Source: Nocardia vulneris
Lineage (GTDB): Bacteria > Actinomycetota > Actinomycetes > Mycobacteriales > Mycobacteriaceae
Direction of reading: 5' to 3'
Length of the DNA: 64,000 nucleotides
Assembly (NCBI RefSeq): GCF_001613425.1
Contig: NZ_BDCI01000017.1
Span: forward strand, 62,001 to 126,000
In this document: piece by piece, positions 25,892-34,489 of the stretch
Layout of the letters: the number at the start of each line of letters is the position of its first letter
How positions within the stretch are numbered: position 1 is the first letter of the stretch
The notes under the pieces: generated by a model
What the model was told of the DNA's origin: nothing
What the model saw: only the letters and a program-made list of their open reading frames with translations
The model's database searches: none
Position numbers and translations under genes: made by a program

Positions 25892-27211
25892 ATGACAGAC
25901 ACCGTCGCGCCGGCGACCCCGGCCCACACCGCTACGCCCGTTCCGCATCGCTGGCGCAAACTCGCCCTCGTCGTCGCACCGCTCTGGGCCGACAACAACG
26001 AGTCCAGCGTGCTCAGCACCCTCGCCCCGGTCATCGTCACCGCGGTCGCCGCCCCCGCGGCGGCGGTCGGCTATCTGACTTCGATCGGGAAGTTCATCAG
26101 CGTCGTCTGCGGACCGCTGTGGGCGTGGGTGGCCCGCCGGACGAACCGCAAAATCGCCTTCGCGATCGCCTCCGGTCTCGCCGGAATCGCCACTGCCGCA
26201 ACCGGTCTCGCGCAGAACTACACCCAGCTCATCCTGCTGTACGGACTGTCGGCCGTATTCATCGCCGCGGCGCTGCCGATCGCCAGCGAGATCACCGCCG
26301 ACCTGTTCGACGACGAATCCCGCGGTCGCGCCAATGGTTACACCTGGGGCGTGATCTCACTGCTCGGCTCGCTGCTCGGGCCGCTGATCGGGCAGTTGTC
26401 GCGGGTGCCCGACGGCTGGCGCTACGGGTTCTTCGCTTGGGGCGCCATCACCATACTGACCGCCGTGCTGCTGGCCGTGTTCTTCACCGACCCCGCCGTC
26501 GGCGCCAGCGAATCCACCGCGCCGCCCACCGACGACAACCAGATCACCTGGGCCAAAGTACGTTTGATGCTGCAGATTCCGACGTTCGTCCTCATGCTGA
26601 TCCAGCGGCTGATCTCCGGCCACCTGCTGATCGCGAGCTTCGGCATCGTCTTCCTCGTGCACACCTATGGCTTCACCACCGCGGTCGCTTCGATCGTCAC
26701 CCTGCCCTTCGGTGTCGGCTACCTGTTCGGCACCTTCGGCGGCAGTGTGGCCACCGACTTCCTGCAGAACCGGCTGCCCCGGACCGGGCGCATCATCGTC
26801 CTGCAGTTCGCCCAGCTCGGCTTCGGGGCCGTCGCCCTGGTCGGCACTCAGCACGACTGGGGCGGCATCGAGATCTTCGCCGGCTTCTGGGCGGTCCTCG
26901 GATTCTTGCAGGGTCTCAACCCAGGGGTGAACCGGCCCATTGTGGCCGCGGTCGTGCCGCCCGAAATGCGCGGTGCCGCATTCGCATTGCTGCTCTCGGT
27001 GTTCGAGGCCCTCGCCTACGCGCTGTTCAACCTCGCCGCCGGACTGCTCACCGACGTGATCGGCCTGCGCGGGGTGATGCTGTGGATCCCAGGCATTCTC
27101 ATGCTCGTCAACGCCGCGTTCTGCACCCTGCTCTATCGCACCTATCCGCGTGACGTCGAACGGCAACGCGCCCTGCTGGCCGAACGGGCCCGAACCGCGG
27201 CGGCCGGATGA
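25892..27211 (+). CDS. MFS transporter
   Basis: This 439-residue major facilitator protein has about 12 hydrophobic segments. The cytoplasmic loop 2-3 motif is WARRTNRKIAFAIASG near residue 85, and the DDESRGRANGYTWG segment of loop 4-5 is characteristic of hexuronate- or organic-acid-type families. It lies 33 bases after the sulfatase gene and overlaps the FGE gene through ATGA. It probably imports the sulfated compound (or exports the desulfated one) handled by the sulfatase. The direction is not shown by the sequence. Confidence 0.88.
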   Translation: MTDTVAPATPAHTATPVPHRWRKLALVVAPLWADNNESSVLSTLAPVIVTAVAAPAAAVGYLTSIGKFISVVCGPLWAWVARRTNRKIAFAIASGLAGIATAATGLAQNYTQLILLYGLSAVFIAAALPIASEITADLFDDESRGRANGYTWGVISLLGSLLGPLIGQLSRVPDGWRYGFFAWGAITILTAVLLAVFFTDPAVGASESTAPPTDDNQITWAKVRLMLQIPTFVLMLIQRLISGHLLIASFGIVFLVHTYGFTTAVASIVTLPFGVGYLFGTFGGSVATDFLQNRLPRTGRIIVLQFAQLGFGAVALVGTQHDWGGIEIFAGFWAVLGFLQGLNPGVNRPIVAAVVPPEMRGAAFALLLSVFEALAYALFNLAAGLLTDVIGLRGVMLWIPGILMLVNAAFCTLLYRTYPRDVERQRALLAERARTAAAG

Positions 27212-28086
27212 GTTCCGCACGGCACCCGATCGAACAGGCACACGTGCCCGGCGGGATCTTCGAGATGGGCGATGCGCACCGCGACGGATTCCACGCCGAC
27301 GGCGAGACACCCGTACACACCGTGGCACTCTCGCCGTTCACGATCGATACGACCACCGTCACAAATGCCGCGTTCGCGACCTTCGTGGAAGAGACCGGAT
27401 ATGTAAGTGACGCAGAAAGATTCGGCTGCTCCCCCGTGTTCCACCTCGTCCTGGCCGCCGAGCCGGGCGATCTCCTCGGGAGTGATCCGCGGGCACCGTG
27501 GTGGATCGATGTGCGGGGCGCCGACTGGCGGCATCCGGAGGGACGGCATTCGAGCATCGCGGACCGGGCCGAGCACCCGGTCGTGCAGGTGTCCTGGTTC
27601 GACGCCGTCGCCTATTGCGAGTGGGCCGGACGGCGTCTCCCGACCGAGGCGGAGTGGGAATTCGCCGCGCGCGGCGGCCTGCCCGGGGCCCGCTATCCGT
27701 GGGGCGACGAGGCCCCGGGCGCCGGCGGCGAGTGGCGCGCGAACATCTGGCAGGGCACGTTCCCGACCGACAACACACAGGAGGACGGATATCTGACCAC
27801 CGCGCCGGTGCGCTCGTACCGGCCCAACGGGTACGGACTGTGGCAGATGGCAGGCAATGTCTGGGAGTGGTGCTCGGATCGGTTCTCCCCGAACACCTAT
27901 GGGCACGACGCCCGAACGGGGCACGTGCGCGATCCGCAAGGCGCGTCCGCCGGACAGTCACGGGTACTGCGCGGCGGTTCGTACCTCTGCCACGACAGCT
28001 ACTGCTCCAGGTATCGCACTGCCGCCCGCTCCTCGAACATGCCCGACGCCACCATGGGCAACGCGGGCTTCCGCACCGTCGGGTGA
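27208..28086 (+). CDS. Formylglycine-generating enzyme (sulfatase-modifying factor)
   Basis: This 292-residue FGE-sulfatase domain protein contains AHVPGGIFEMGD at the N-terminus, WFDAVAYCEWAGRRLPTEAEWEFAARGG in the centre, and GGSYLCHDSYCSRYRTAARSS near the end. The two copper-binding cysteines of true aerobic FGEs are present at about 261 and 266. It oxidises the sulfatase CxPxR cysteine to formylglycine using oxygen and copper. The start overlaps the MFS stop (ATGA). Finding a maturase in the same operon as its sulfatase makes the set self-sufficient. Confidence 0.94.
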   Translation: MSSARHPIEQAHVPGGIFEMGDAHRDGFHADGETPVHTVALSPFTIDTTTVTNAAFATFVEETGYVSDAERFGCSPVFHLVLAAEPGDLLGSDPRAPWWIDVRGADWRHPEGRHSSIADRAEHPVVQVSWFDAVAYCEWAGRRLPTEAEWEFAARGGLPGARYPWGDEAPGAGGEWRANIWQGTFPTDNTQEDGYLTTAPVRSYRPNGYGLWQMAGNVWEWCSDRFSPNTYGHDARTGHVRDPQGASAGQSRVLRGGSYLCHDSYCSRYRTAARSSNMPDATMGNAGFRTVG

Positions 28087-28126
28087 CGTCGAGCACGCAC
28101 GGCGAATCGACACCCGAGAATTGTGA

Positions 28127-28160
28127 GGTTAATATTAACCAGTAAAGATACTGGTAAACT
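28127..28160 (+). promoter_or_regulatory. GTTAATATTAAC operator copy 2 and leaderless marR promoter
   Basis: The 14-bp palindrome GGTTAATATTAACC (28127-28140) is followed by a second inverted repeat CCAGTA-N4-TACTGG (28139-28154). A TAAACT -10 box follows at 28155-28160, six bases before the marR ATG. The palindrome covers the -35 region, so binding would block transcription. The outer GTCTTGC arms seen in copies 1 and 3 are missing. Confidence 0.65.
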
Positions 28161-28166
28161 CGCCCC

Positions 28167-28589
28167 ATGGACGATGGACTCGGCGATCTACTGCATCGCG
28201 TGGTGTTCCTGCTCGGCGAAGCCACGCGACGGCGGGTGGACAGTTCCGGCGGGTTGAGCTACAGCCAGATGCGGCTGCTCGGCACCCTCGAAGAGAACGA
28301 GCCGATGACCCAGCACCAACTGGCGCAAGCGCTTTCGGTGTCCGACCCGGCGATCAGCCGGGCCCTGCGCCCGCTGGAGGCAGCCGGGCTGATCCGGATC
28401 ACCCCCGACCCCGAACACGGGCGACGACGACTGGTCAGCACCACCGAGGCAGGCCGCAACGCCTTCCACGCGAGCGGTAGACCGCTCTACGACGAACTGC
28501 GCAACGGCCTGCTCGCGGCGGGCTTTCCCTACGAGCGCTACCTGCGCGACACGATCCGGCTCGCCGAGATCCTCGAGCGCGCCCGCTAG
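28167..28589 (+). CDS. MarR family regulator (paralogue 1)
   Basis: This 140-residue MarR protein has the winged helix QHQLAQALSVSDPAISRALRPLEAAGLIRITPDPEHGRRRLVSTTEAGR. It is closely related across its whole length to the regulator at 37920, sharing MDDGL-DLLHRV at the start, QALxVSDPAISRALRPL in the recognition helix and RRRLVSTTEAGR in the wing. No ribosome site is seen, and the promoter places the transcript start at the ATG. It probably autoregulates through the GTTAATATTAAC palindrome upstream. The stop overlaps the convergent amidohydrolase gene by four bases. Confidence 0.9.
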   Translation: MDDGLGDLLHRVVFLLGEATRRRVDSSGGLSYSQMRLLGTLEENEPMTQHQLAQALSVSDPAISRALRPLEAAGLIRITPDPEHGRRRLVSTTEAGRNAFHASGRPLYDELRNGLLAAGFPYERYLRDTIRLAEILERAR

Positions 28590-29740
28590 CGTCGGGCGAT
28601 CAGCCGGGCGCGCACCGATTCCGATTGCGCGATATCGGCAATGGTGAGCGCCATGGCCAGCCCCGCGTCCCGGACGAACCGGTCGCCTTCGGGACCGCCC
28701 GCCGCCACGGCGAACGCGGCCGTGTGATTGCCGTCCTCCGGCGGCAGATCGAAGGCGAGCATCGGATGGATCGCCGGAATGCGCAGCGACACATTGCCCA
28801 TGTCGGTCGAACCGAACATCTTGTCGGGGTAGTCGGGGAAGGTCCGTCCGATCGCCTGCGCGTTTCGCTCGAACGCGGGAGCCAGGTCGGGATCGTGCCG
28901 GAACTCCCGGTAGATCGACGGCAAGGACGTGTACTCGACGGCGGTGCCGGTGGCGATGGCGCCCGCGTCGAAGCACGGGCGCACCCGCTGCCACACCTCG
29001 TCGACCTCCGCGATGGTGTCGCACCGGATCATGCAGTCGACCACCGCGCGGTCCGGGATGACGTTCACGGCCTTGCCCGCTTCCTTGACCACGTGATGCA
29101 CCCTGATGCCGTCGCGCAGTTGCTGGCGCAGCAGACCGATCGCGGTCTGCGCCACGACGGTCGCATCGCCCGCGTTCCACGAACTCCACGGCCGCGACGC
29201 GTGCCCGCCACGACCGGTATAGGTCACCCGCCAGGAACGCGAGGCGCGCAGCTGCGGAACCACGACGTTCTTCAGCGTCGGATGCACCATCATGGCCGCG
29301 TGCGTATCGTCGAAAACGCCACGGTCGACCATGATTTCCTTGCCGGTGCCCTGCTCCTCGGCGGGCGTGCCGAACACACGCACGGTGAGTCCGAGTTCGT
29401 CGGCGTAGGGGGCCAGCGCGAGCGCGGCGCCCACCGCCGCCGCGGCGATCACGTTGTGCCCGCAGCCGTGGCCGATATCGGGCAGCGCGTCCATTTCCGC
29501 GCAGATGCCGAACGCCAGTTCGCCCGAGCCGGTCGAGGCGACGAACGCCGTCGGCAGCTCGGCCACGCCCTTCTCCACGGTGAATTGTCCGCCGTTCACG
29601 AGCGCGGCGACGATCGCCGCCGACGTCTCGTGCTCTTCGAAGGCCAGTTCGGGATGAGCGTTGATGCGATGCGACAACTCGACGACCGAGTCCAGGTTGT
29701 CCTGGAACGAATTACGGATGCGGGTGTGGATATCTGTCAT
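28586..29740 (-). CDS. M20 family amidohydrolase / peptidase
   Basis: This 384-residue di-zinc hydrolase of the M20D amidohydrolase type has features in order: HRINAHPELAFEEHETS (N-terminal helix), CAEMDALPDIGHGCGHNVIA with metal ligands (about residues 88-105), and GTPAEEQGTGKEIM with the catalytic Glu. The dimerisation domain begins at TYTGRGGHASRPW and ends in FGSTDMGNVSLRIPAIHP. Such enzymes cleave N-acyl amino acids or aminobenzoyl-glutamate-like amides. It lies 14 bases downstream of the deacetylase gene on the same strand, so the two are co-transcribed and may act in sequence on an amide-containing compound. Confidence 0.9.
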   Translation of the reverse strand: MTDIHTRIRNSFQDNLDSVVELSHRINAHPELAFEEHETSAAIVAALVNGGQFTVEKGVAELPTAFVASTGSGELAFGICAEMDALPDIGHGCGHNVIAAAAVGAALALAPYADELGLTVRVFGTPAEEQGTGKEIMVDRGVFDDTHAAMMVHPTLKNVVVPQLRASRSWRVTYTGRGGHASRPWSSWNAGDATVVAQTAIGLLRQQLRDGIRVHHVVKEAGKAVNVIPDRAVVDCMIRCDTIAEVDEVWQRVRPCFDAGAIATGTAVEYTSLPSIYREFRHDPDLAPAFERNAQAIGRTFPDYPDKMFGSTDMGNVSLRIPAIHPMLAFDLPPEDGNHTAAFAVAAGGPEGDRFVRDAGLAMALTIADIAQSESVRARLIARR

Positions 29741-29754
29741 GATGGCAAGCTCTT

Positions 29755-30636
29755 TCAGCTCAGTACGTGGTCGGCGATCTGGGCGTGCGTGGCGAACCAG
29801 ACGCCCTCGTGTGCGGTGATGTATTCGAGCAACTCCGCCAGGACCGCGATACGGGACCGGTGCCCGATGCAGTGGGGGTGCATGGTGAGCTGGAAGACGC
29901 CGCCCTCCGCGTAGGCGATATCGAACTCGTCGCGCCAGATCGACAGCACCCCACGGGGTGTCGTATAGGGCCGCAGGGCGGTGAAGCGGTCCATCGTGAA
30001 GTACGCCAGGTCGTCCCGAATCCATTCGACGGGCAGTTCGACGATGCCGGTGGGTTCTCCGTCGGCGAGGATCTCGTAGCAGTCGTCGTCCGCCATCAGC
30101 GACGAGTCGTAGGTCAGGCCCAGGTCACGGATGATCTGCAACGAGTGGGCGGAGAAATCCCACGACGGCGTCCGAATGCCGACCGGGCGTACACCGGTGA
30201 GCCGTTCGAGCGTGTCCGCAGCCCGGAACGCGAGTTCGCGCTCGACACCGGGCGGCAGCTGCGTGTTGCGCTCGTGGATCCAACCGTGCAGCGCGACCTC
30301 GTGCCCGGCGGACACATAGGACTTCGCCTCACCGTCGTGCAGCAGCGCCGAAACACCGGGCATGAAAAAGGTCGACGGTGCGGCGAACCGCTCGAGCAGC
30401 CGCAGAACTCGGGGCACCCCGACGCGGGCCCCGTACTCGCCCTGAGACAGCTTGCCCGGCAGCACTTCTCCGTCGCGCAGCGGAATCGTCTCGTGATCGG
30501 AGTCGAACGACAGCGCCACCGCTACTTTCGCGCCGCCGGGCCACGATCGCGGGCGTAATACGCGCCCGGCGCGCACCTTGTCGACATGGCCACGCCAGGC
30601 CGCCTCATCCCATTCCCACGGCTGCTGCTCGGTCAC
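29755..30636 (-). CDS. Polysaccharide deacetylase family protein (PgdA/PuuE-like)
   Basis: This 293-residue NodB-type deacetylase starts at GTG 30636, five bases after GGAGG. Motif 1 is SFDSDHETIPL (metal Asp) near residue 45, motif 2 is ALHGWIHERN (two His) near 118, and motif 3 is RTPSWDFS near 156. The catalytic-His region is LTMHPHCIGH near 265. This cytosolic variant without a signal peptide resembles the allantoinase-like PuuE and Helicobacter PgdA subgroup, which act on small cyclic amides as well as sugars. Together with the M20 amidohydrolase this favours amide catabolism over cell-wall work, which is inference. It is divergent from the iclR gene. Confidence 0.88.
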   Translation of the reverse strand: MTEQQPWEWDEAAWRGHVDKVRAGRVLRPRSWPGGAKVAVALSFDSDHETIPLRDGEVLPGKLSQGEYGARVGVPRVLRLLERFAAPSTFFMPGVSALLHDGEAKSYVSAGHEVALHGWIHERNTQLPPGVERELAFRAADTLERLTGVRPVGIRTPSWDFSAHSLQIIRDLGLTYDSSLMADDDCYEILADGEPTGIVELPVEWIRDDLAYFTMDRFTALRPYTTPRGVLSIWRDEFDIAYAEGGVFQLTMHPHCIGHRSRIAVLAELLEYITAHEGVWFATHAQIADHVLS

Positions 30637-30758
30637 GGTTCCTCCAACTTGGTGTGGTGCTGCGGCTTTCGCCGCACGACGCCCCGGGGACGACGCCCCC
30701 ACCATCGTCAGCTTCATGCCGCTCCGTTCCTCAATGTGGTACGTCGTTTCGCATCGTA

Positions 30759-30773
30759 GACCGGATTGCGGTC
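30759..30773. promoter_or_regulatory. GACCG-N5-CGGTC inverted repeat in the deacetylase-iclR gap
   Basis: A perfect 5-5-5 inverted repeat lies 29 bases upstream of the iclR GTG start and in the divergent promoter of the deacetylase-amidohydrolase operon. Its size and place fit an IclR dimer half-operator. Function is inferred from position. Confidence 0.45.
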
Positions 30774-30801
30774 CACGTAAACCGTGCCGACAGGAGGAAC
30801 G

Positions 30802-31650
30802 GTGGAGCGCCCCTTGGTACGCTCACCCACCATGGACAGCACCGAAGGCCCCCGCGACGCCCCCGCACAGGACGTGCCGAACAGCAGTGTCCGGACGATG
30901 AACAGCGTGCTCAGCACCCTGCGCGTCTTCGAAGAAGTGGCGCAGCGCCAGCCCGTCGGGGTGTCCGAACTCGCCCGTGCGACGCAGATCCCGAAGAGTT
31001 CCGTGCAGCGGTGCCTGGTGACGCTGCAGCAGGCCGGCTGGCTGAAAATCGTGGACCCCGAACGTGCCCGCTGGGGCGTCACGACGAAGGTCCTGACCCT
31101 CGGGCTGCGCAGTGCCGGCGAACAGGATCTCCGGAAAGTGGCCGCGCCCATCGTCAAACGACTCGCCGCCGAAACGGACGAAACCGTGCTCCTCGGCGTG
31201 CGCGACGGCGACGAGTACGTCATCGTGGCCCGCGAGGACACGACCCAACCCGTGCGGGTATTCCAAGAGATCGGCGCGCGAGTGCCGCTGCGCGCGACCT
31301 CGGCGGGTGTCGCGATCATGGCGTTGCTCGACGACGGCGAGATCGACGATCTGCTCCGGCCCGAGCTGACGGAATTCGCCGAGGCCCAGGTGGCGCCCGC
31401 CGCGGAAATCCGGCGGGAGATCGCCGAGACCGCGAAACGCGGGTACGCACTGCATGGTTCGTCGTCGTGGTACCGCCCGCACGTGGCCTCGATCGGCGCG
31501 GCCATCACGGACGCGGCCGGTCACCCCATCGCCGGACTCACCCTGCCGGTGCCGCAGATGCGCTACAACCGGACCCGGGAGAAGACTTTCGCGCCACTGG
31601 TGACCGCGGCCGCGGCCGAGATCAGCCGGCTGATCTCGGCCGTCGCGTAG
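30802..31650 (+). CDS. IclR family transcriptional regulator
   Basis: This 282-residue IclR protein has the HTH domain SVLSTLRVFEEVAQRQPVGVSELARATQIPKSSVQRCLVTLQQAGWL near residues 30-75. The effector-binding domain includes KVAAPIVKRLAAETDETVLLGVRDGDEYVIV and the C-terminal AAITDAAGHPIAGLTLPVP segment. The start is GTG 30802 because GGAGG lies five bases upstream; an ATG at 30832 lacks a site. It probably controls the divergent deacetylase-amidohydrolase operon and perhaps the OYE gene downstream on its own strand. Confidence 0.9.
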   Translation: MERPLVRSPTMDSTEGPRDAPAQDVPNSSVRTMNSVLSTLRVFEEVAQRQPVGVSELARATQIPKSSVQRCLVTLQQAGWLKIVDPERARWGVTTKVLTLGLRSAGEQDLRKVAAPIVKRLAAETDETVLLGVRDGDEYVIVAREDTTQPVRVFQEIGARVPLRATSAGVAIMALLDDGEIDDLLRPELTEFAEAQVAPAAEIRREIAETAKRGYALHGSSSWYRPHVASIGAAITDAAGHPIAGLTLPVPQMRYNRTREKTFAPLVTAAAAEISRLISAVA

Positions 31651-31733
31651 GGGAATCCGGCTCCGGCGGTCGGAAGGCGGGCCGGGCGCTCCGGGCAGAG
31701 ACGTGACGACCATCACACACAGTCGGGATTATC

Positions 31734-31748
31734 GTAATACCGTCATAC
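31734..31748. promoter_or_regulatory. GTAATAC/GTCATAC repeat, GntR-type site 1
   Basis: GTAATAC and GTCATAC follow each other with one base between, upstream of the OYE-hydrolase genes. Closely similar double heptamers occur at 34473-34487 before gntR and at 35854-35868 before the CMD gene. All three probably bind the GntR/FCD protein encoded at 33750. Confidence 0.6.
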
Positions 31749-31800
31749 TGTTGGTCAAGGCGTGCAGTACCGTGAAGACGAGAAGGAAGGCCGTCACGAA

Positions 31801-32898
31801 GTGAGTTCGATAGTGTCCGGAACGCGATCCGAGGTGGAGTTACGCCCGCTGCGACTCCGGGAAGTCACGATCCCCAACCGGCTGTGGATGTCCCCGATGG
31901 CCCAGTACGCCGCCGGGGCGGACGGCAAACCCACCGACTGGCACCTGGTGCATTACGGCGCACGGGCCGTCGGCGGCGTCGGTTTGATCATGGTCGAGTC
32001 CGCGGCCGTGGGACCGCTGCATCGCACCACCGCCGCGGATCTCGGCATCTGGAACGAGGAGCAGGCGGCCGCACACCGGCGGCTGACTTCGTTCATCGCC
32101 GAACGCGGCGCGATACCCGGCATCCAGCTCCTGGCCGCGGGCCGGAAGGGCTCGCACCGCGTGCCCTGGGACGGCGAGGGGCAGAACGGCCCGGTGGGCG
32201 TGGCCGAGGGTGGCTGGGAACTGATCGCGCCGTCGCCGATTCCGTTCGGCGACCTGAGTATGCCGCGCGAAGCCGAGCCCGCCGAGATCGACGAGGTGGT
32301 CGAGGCGTTCGCTCGAGCGGCGCGGATGGCCGATCGGGCGGGGTACCAGGTCGTGGAGATCCACGCCTCGCACGGCTATATCCTGCACCAATTCCTGTCT
32401 CCGCTGTCGAATCAGCGAACCGACGAATACGGCGGCAGCCTGGCGAACCGGATGCGACTGCCGCTTCGGGTCGCGCGCGCAGTGCGGGCCGCCTTTCCCG
32501 CCGACAAGCCCGTCTTCGTCCGCATCACCGCTACCGACTGGATCGAGGGCGGTATCTCCGTCGACGAGGCGACCGCGTTCGCCAAGGAACTGGCGGTGGT
32601 GGGCATCGACCTGCTCGACGTCACCTCCGGCGTGCTGGTGCGCGACCTGCAGGCGCGACCGCCCGCGGACGACGGCGTCAACGTCGCCTTCGCGCACGCA
32701 TTGCAGCAAGCGTCCGGACTAGCGGTCGCCCCGGTCGGACAGATCGCCGATCTGGCGCTGGCCGGCGAGATCATCGCGACCGGCCGCGCGGAGGCGGTGC
32801 TGATGGGACGCGCGCTGCTGCGCGATCCGTATCTCGCGCTGCGCGGCCGTCCGCACGATCGAACAGCCTGGCCGCAGCGATACCACCGTGCCCTGTAG
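31801..32898 (+). CDS. Old yellow enzyme family NADH:flavin oxidoreductase (YqjM-like)
   Basis: This 365-residue FMN-dependent TIM-barrel ene-reductase carries its signature features in order: IPNRLWMSPMAQYAA (FMN site), DWHLVHYGARAVGGVGLIMVESAAV, then VEIHASHGYILHQFLSPLSNQRTDEYGG, with the His-Gly-Tyr segment that positions the substrate, and finally VGQIADLALAGEIIATGRAEAVLMGRALLRDP (FMN phosphate site). It reduces activated C=C bonds with NAD(P)H. The GTG at 31801 is preferred, with GGAAGG about ten bases upstream; another GTG lies at 31762. The alpha/beta hydrolase gene follows after 28 bases. The upstream GTAATAC repeats place it in the GntR regulon. Confidence 0.9.
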   Translation: MSSIVSGTRSEVELRPLRLREVTIPNRLWMSPMAQYAAGADGKPTDWHLVHYGARAVGGVGLIMVESAAVGPLHRTTAADLGIWNEEQAAAHRRLTSFIAERGAIPGIQLLAAGRKGSHRVPWDGEGQNGPVGVAEGGWELIAPSPIPFGDLSMPREAEPAEIDEVVEAFARAARMADRAGYQVVEIHASHGYILHQFLSPLSNQRTDEYGGSLANRMRLPLRVARAVRAAFPADKPVFVRITATDWIEGGISVDEATAFAKELAVVGIDLLDVTSGVLVRDLQARPPADDGVNVAFAHALQQASGLAVAPVGQIADLALAGEIIATGRAEAVLMGRALLRDPYLALRGRPHDRTAWPQRYHRAL

Positions 32899-32926
32899 AT
32901 CCACGCACCGAGAACGAAAGAACGAG

Positions 32927-33721
32927 ATGACGAATCCTGTTGCCGTACGCGCCGAGATCCACCGCCGCGACGATACGACGATCCGGTACACGGTGACCGG
33001 CCCGGACGACGGCCCGACGATTGCTTTCATCCACGGATGGGGTTGTGACCGTTCGGATTTCGACAAGATCACCGAATTCCTCCCCGGCCACCTGCGCGTC
33101 CTGGCGATCGACCTCGCCGAGCACGGCGAATCCCGGTCCACCCGTGACGTGTGGACCATCGAAGAGTTCGCCCGCGATGTCGCCGCCGTGCTGGCGGCGC
33201 TGTCGGTGCACGACTGCGTCGTGGTCGGACACTCGCTCGGCGGCGCGGTGGCGGTGGAAACCGCACGGCTACTGCCGAATTCGGTCTCGCGGGTGATCGC
33301 TCTCGAAGCCCTGCATTACCTTTCGCTGTTTCCCGCACAGGACGACGAACAGGCCGCCGCCGTAATGCAGCCGTTCCGTGCCGATTTCGCCGCGGCGATG
33401 GTGGGCATGGTGGCGGCCGGCTCGCCGGACGGCACCGATCCCGCGGTGCAGGACAGCTACGTCGCCAAGATGTCGGCGGTGCGGCAACCGGCAGGTCTGC
33501 ACGCCCTCGAGGGCTTGCTGGCCTGGGACATGGACGCGGCACTACGCGCGGCCGAACAACCGATCACGCTGTTCGCGGTGCGTTCGATCATCGCCCAGGA
33601 AGCCATCGATCGCTACGGCGACCGAATCGATATCGTGCTCGTCGATCTGGGCAGTCACCACTTCCACGTCGAGTCACCCGAAGCCACCGCCAGGCTGGTG
33701 GCCGACGCGGTAGACAGATAG
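32927..33721 (+). CDS. Alpha/beta hydrolase
   Basis: This 264-residue alpha/beta hydrolase has its oxyanion-hole HGWG motif in FIHGWGCDRSDF near residue 33, the nucleophile GHSLGG (VVGHSLGGAVAV) near residue 98, a probable acid in the late strand before DRIDIVLVDLG, and the catalytic His in GSHHFHVESPE near residue 245. No signal peptide is present. It follows the OYE gene by 28 bases and so is probably in the same operon, suggesting it opens or cleaves the product of the OYE reduction. The substrate is unknown. Confidence 0.88.
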   Translation: MTNPVAVRAEIHRRDDTTIRYTVTGPDDGPTIAFIHGWGCDRSDFDKITEFLPGHLRVLAIDLAEHGESRSTRDVWTIEEFARDVAAVLAALSVHDCVVVGHSLGGAVAVETARLLPNSVSRVIALEALHYLSLFPAQDDEQAAAVMQPFRADFAAAMVGMVAAGSPDGTDPAVQDSYVAKMSAVRQPAGLHALEGLLAWDMDAALRAAEQPITLFAVRSIIAQEAIDRYGDRIDIVLVDLGSHHFHVESPEATARLVADAVDR

Positions 33722-33749
33722 CGACGACCGATAGCAAGGGGCTTTCGGC

Positions 33750-34445
33750 TCAGCCCGCGGGCACTTCGCGTTGCCGTCGCGCGGCCAGTTCGCGCAGCGC
33801 GGTGGCCGCGGCATTGCGCACATGGACTTCACACGCCTCGCGAGCGGCCGCGGCATCACCGCGCAGGGCGGCGGCCTCGTAGATCGCGGTGATCTCGCGG
33901 ACGGTCTCGGGCCCGCGCCCCGGCGTCTGCATGGTGAGTCCGCGCAGCATCTGCACGCGCGCGTGGATGCCGCGCAGTGTCGAATCGATGATCGGGTTCA
34001 CCGCGCCGGCGATGAGGACGTCGTAGAACTCGTCCTTCATCGCCAGGCGGCGGGCCAGATCGGCCCCCTCGTAGGCACGGGAGAGCTCGTCTACGACCTG
34101 CCCCATCCGCTCGCGCTGTTCCGGGGTGGCCCGCTCGGCGAACAGCGCCCCGGCCAGACCTTCCAGCGCTCCGCGCACCTCGTACAACGCCTTGGCGTCG
34201 AAGGCCGTCAACTCGGTGACGACCGGGCCGCGGTTGGGCAGCATGGTCACGAGTCCTTCGGACTCCAACTGGCGCAGCACTTCCCGGACGACCGTCCGGG
34301 AGACCTCGTATCGCGCGCACAACCGCGCCTCGATCAGCCGGTCACCCGGCTTGAAGTCCTCCGCCGCCAAAATATCCTGGCGCAGCGCGTCGAGCACCTG
34401 CGCGCGCAGCGGTGCGGCGACCCGCTGGACCCGTTGCCCTGTCAC
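33750..34445 (-). CDS. GntR family regulator (FCD / FadR-like)
   Basis: This 231-residue GntR protein starts at GTG 34445, six bases after GGAGGGAGG. The HTH part is LRQDILAAEDFKPGDRLIEARLCARYEVSRTVVREVLRQLESEGLVTMLPNRGPVV. The C-terminal FCD helical domain carries metal or carboxylate-ligand positions in MKDEFYDVLIAG and later His-containing helices (GIHARVQML, EVHVRNA). It is expected to repress its own gene and the surrounding catabolic genes through the GTAATAC double repeats, with a carboxylic acid as inducer. The link is inference from site positions. Confidence 0.9.
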   Translation of the reverse strand: MTGQRVQRVAAPLRAQVLDALRQDILAAEDFKPGDRLIEARLCARYEVSRTVVREVLRQLESEGLVTMLPNRGPVVTELTAFDAKALYEVRGALEGLAGALFAERATPEQRERMGQVVDELSRAYEGADLARRLAMKDEFYDVLIAGAVNPIIDSTLRGIHARVQMLRGLTMQTPGRGPETVREITAIYEAAALRGDAAAAREACEVHVRNAAATALRELAARRQREVPAG

Positions 34446-34472
34446 CTGGCCTCCCTCCATCGAACCCCGAGC

Positions 34473-34489
34473 GTATCACGGTAATACCG
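34473..34489. promoter_or_regulatory. GTATCAC-G-GTAATAC repeat, GntR-type site 2
   Basis: This double heptamer is followed by CCGG and contains the palindrome CGGTA-A-TACCG at 34479-34489. That matches the general GntR/FCD pattern GT-(few bases)-AC. It overlaps the end of the dehydrogenase gene and lies 28 bases before the gntR GTG, so it is placed for autorepression. Confidence 0.6.

Noticed and set aside
24040..27153. Long plus-strand frames (for example 24931-27153) in other frames over the sulfatase and MFS genes
   Set aside because: High-GC shadow frames with Arg/Pro/His-rich sequence; the real frames have motifs and good coupling.
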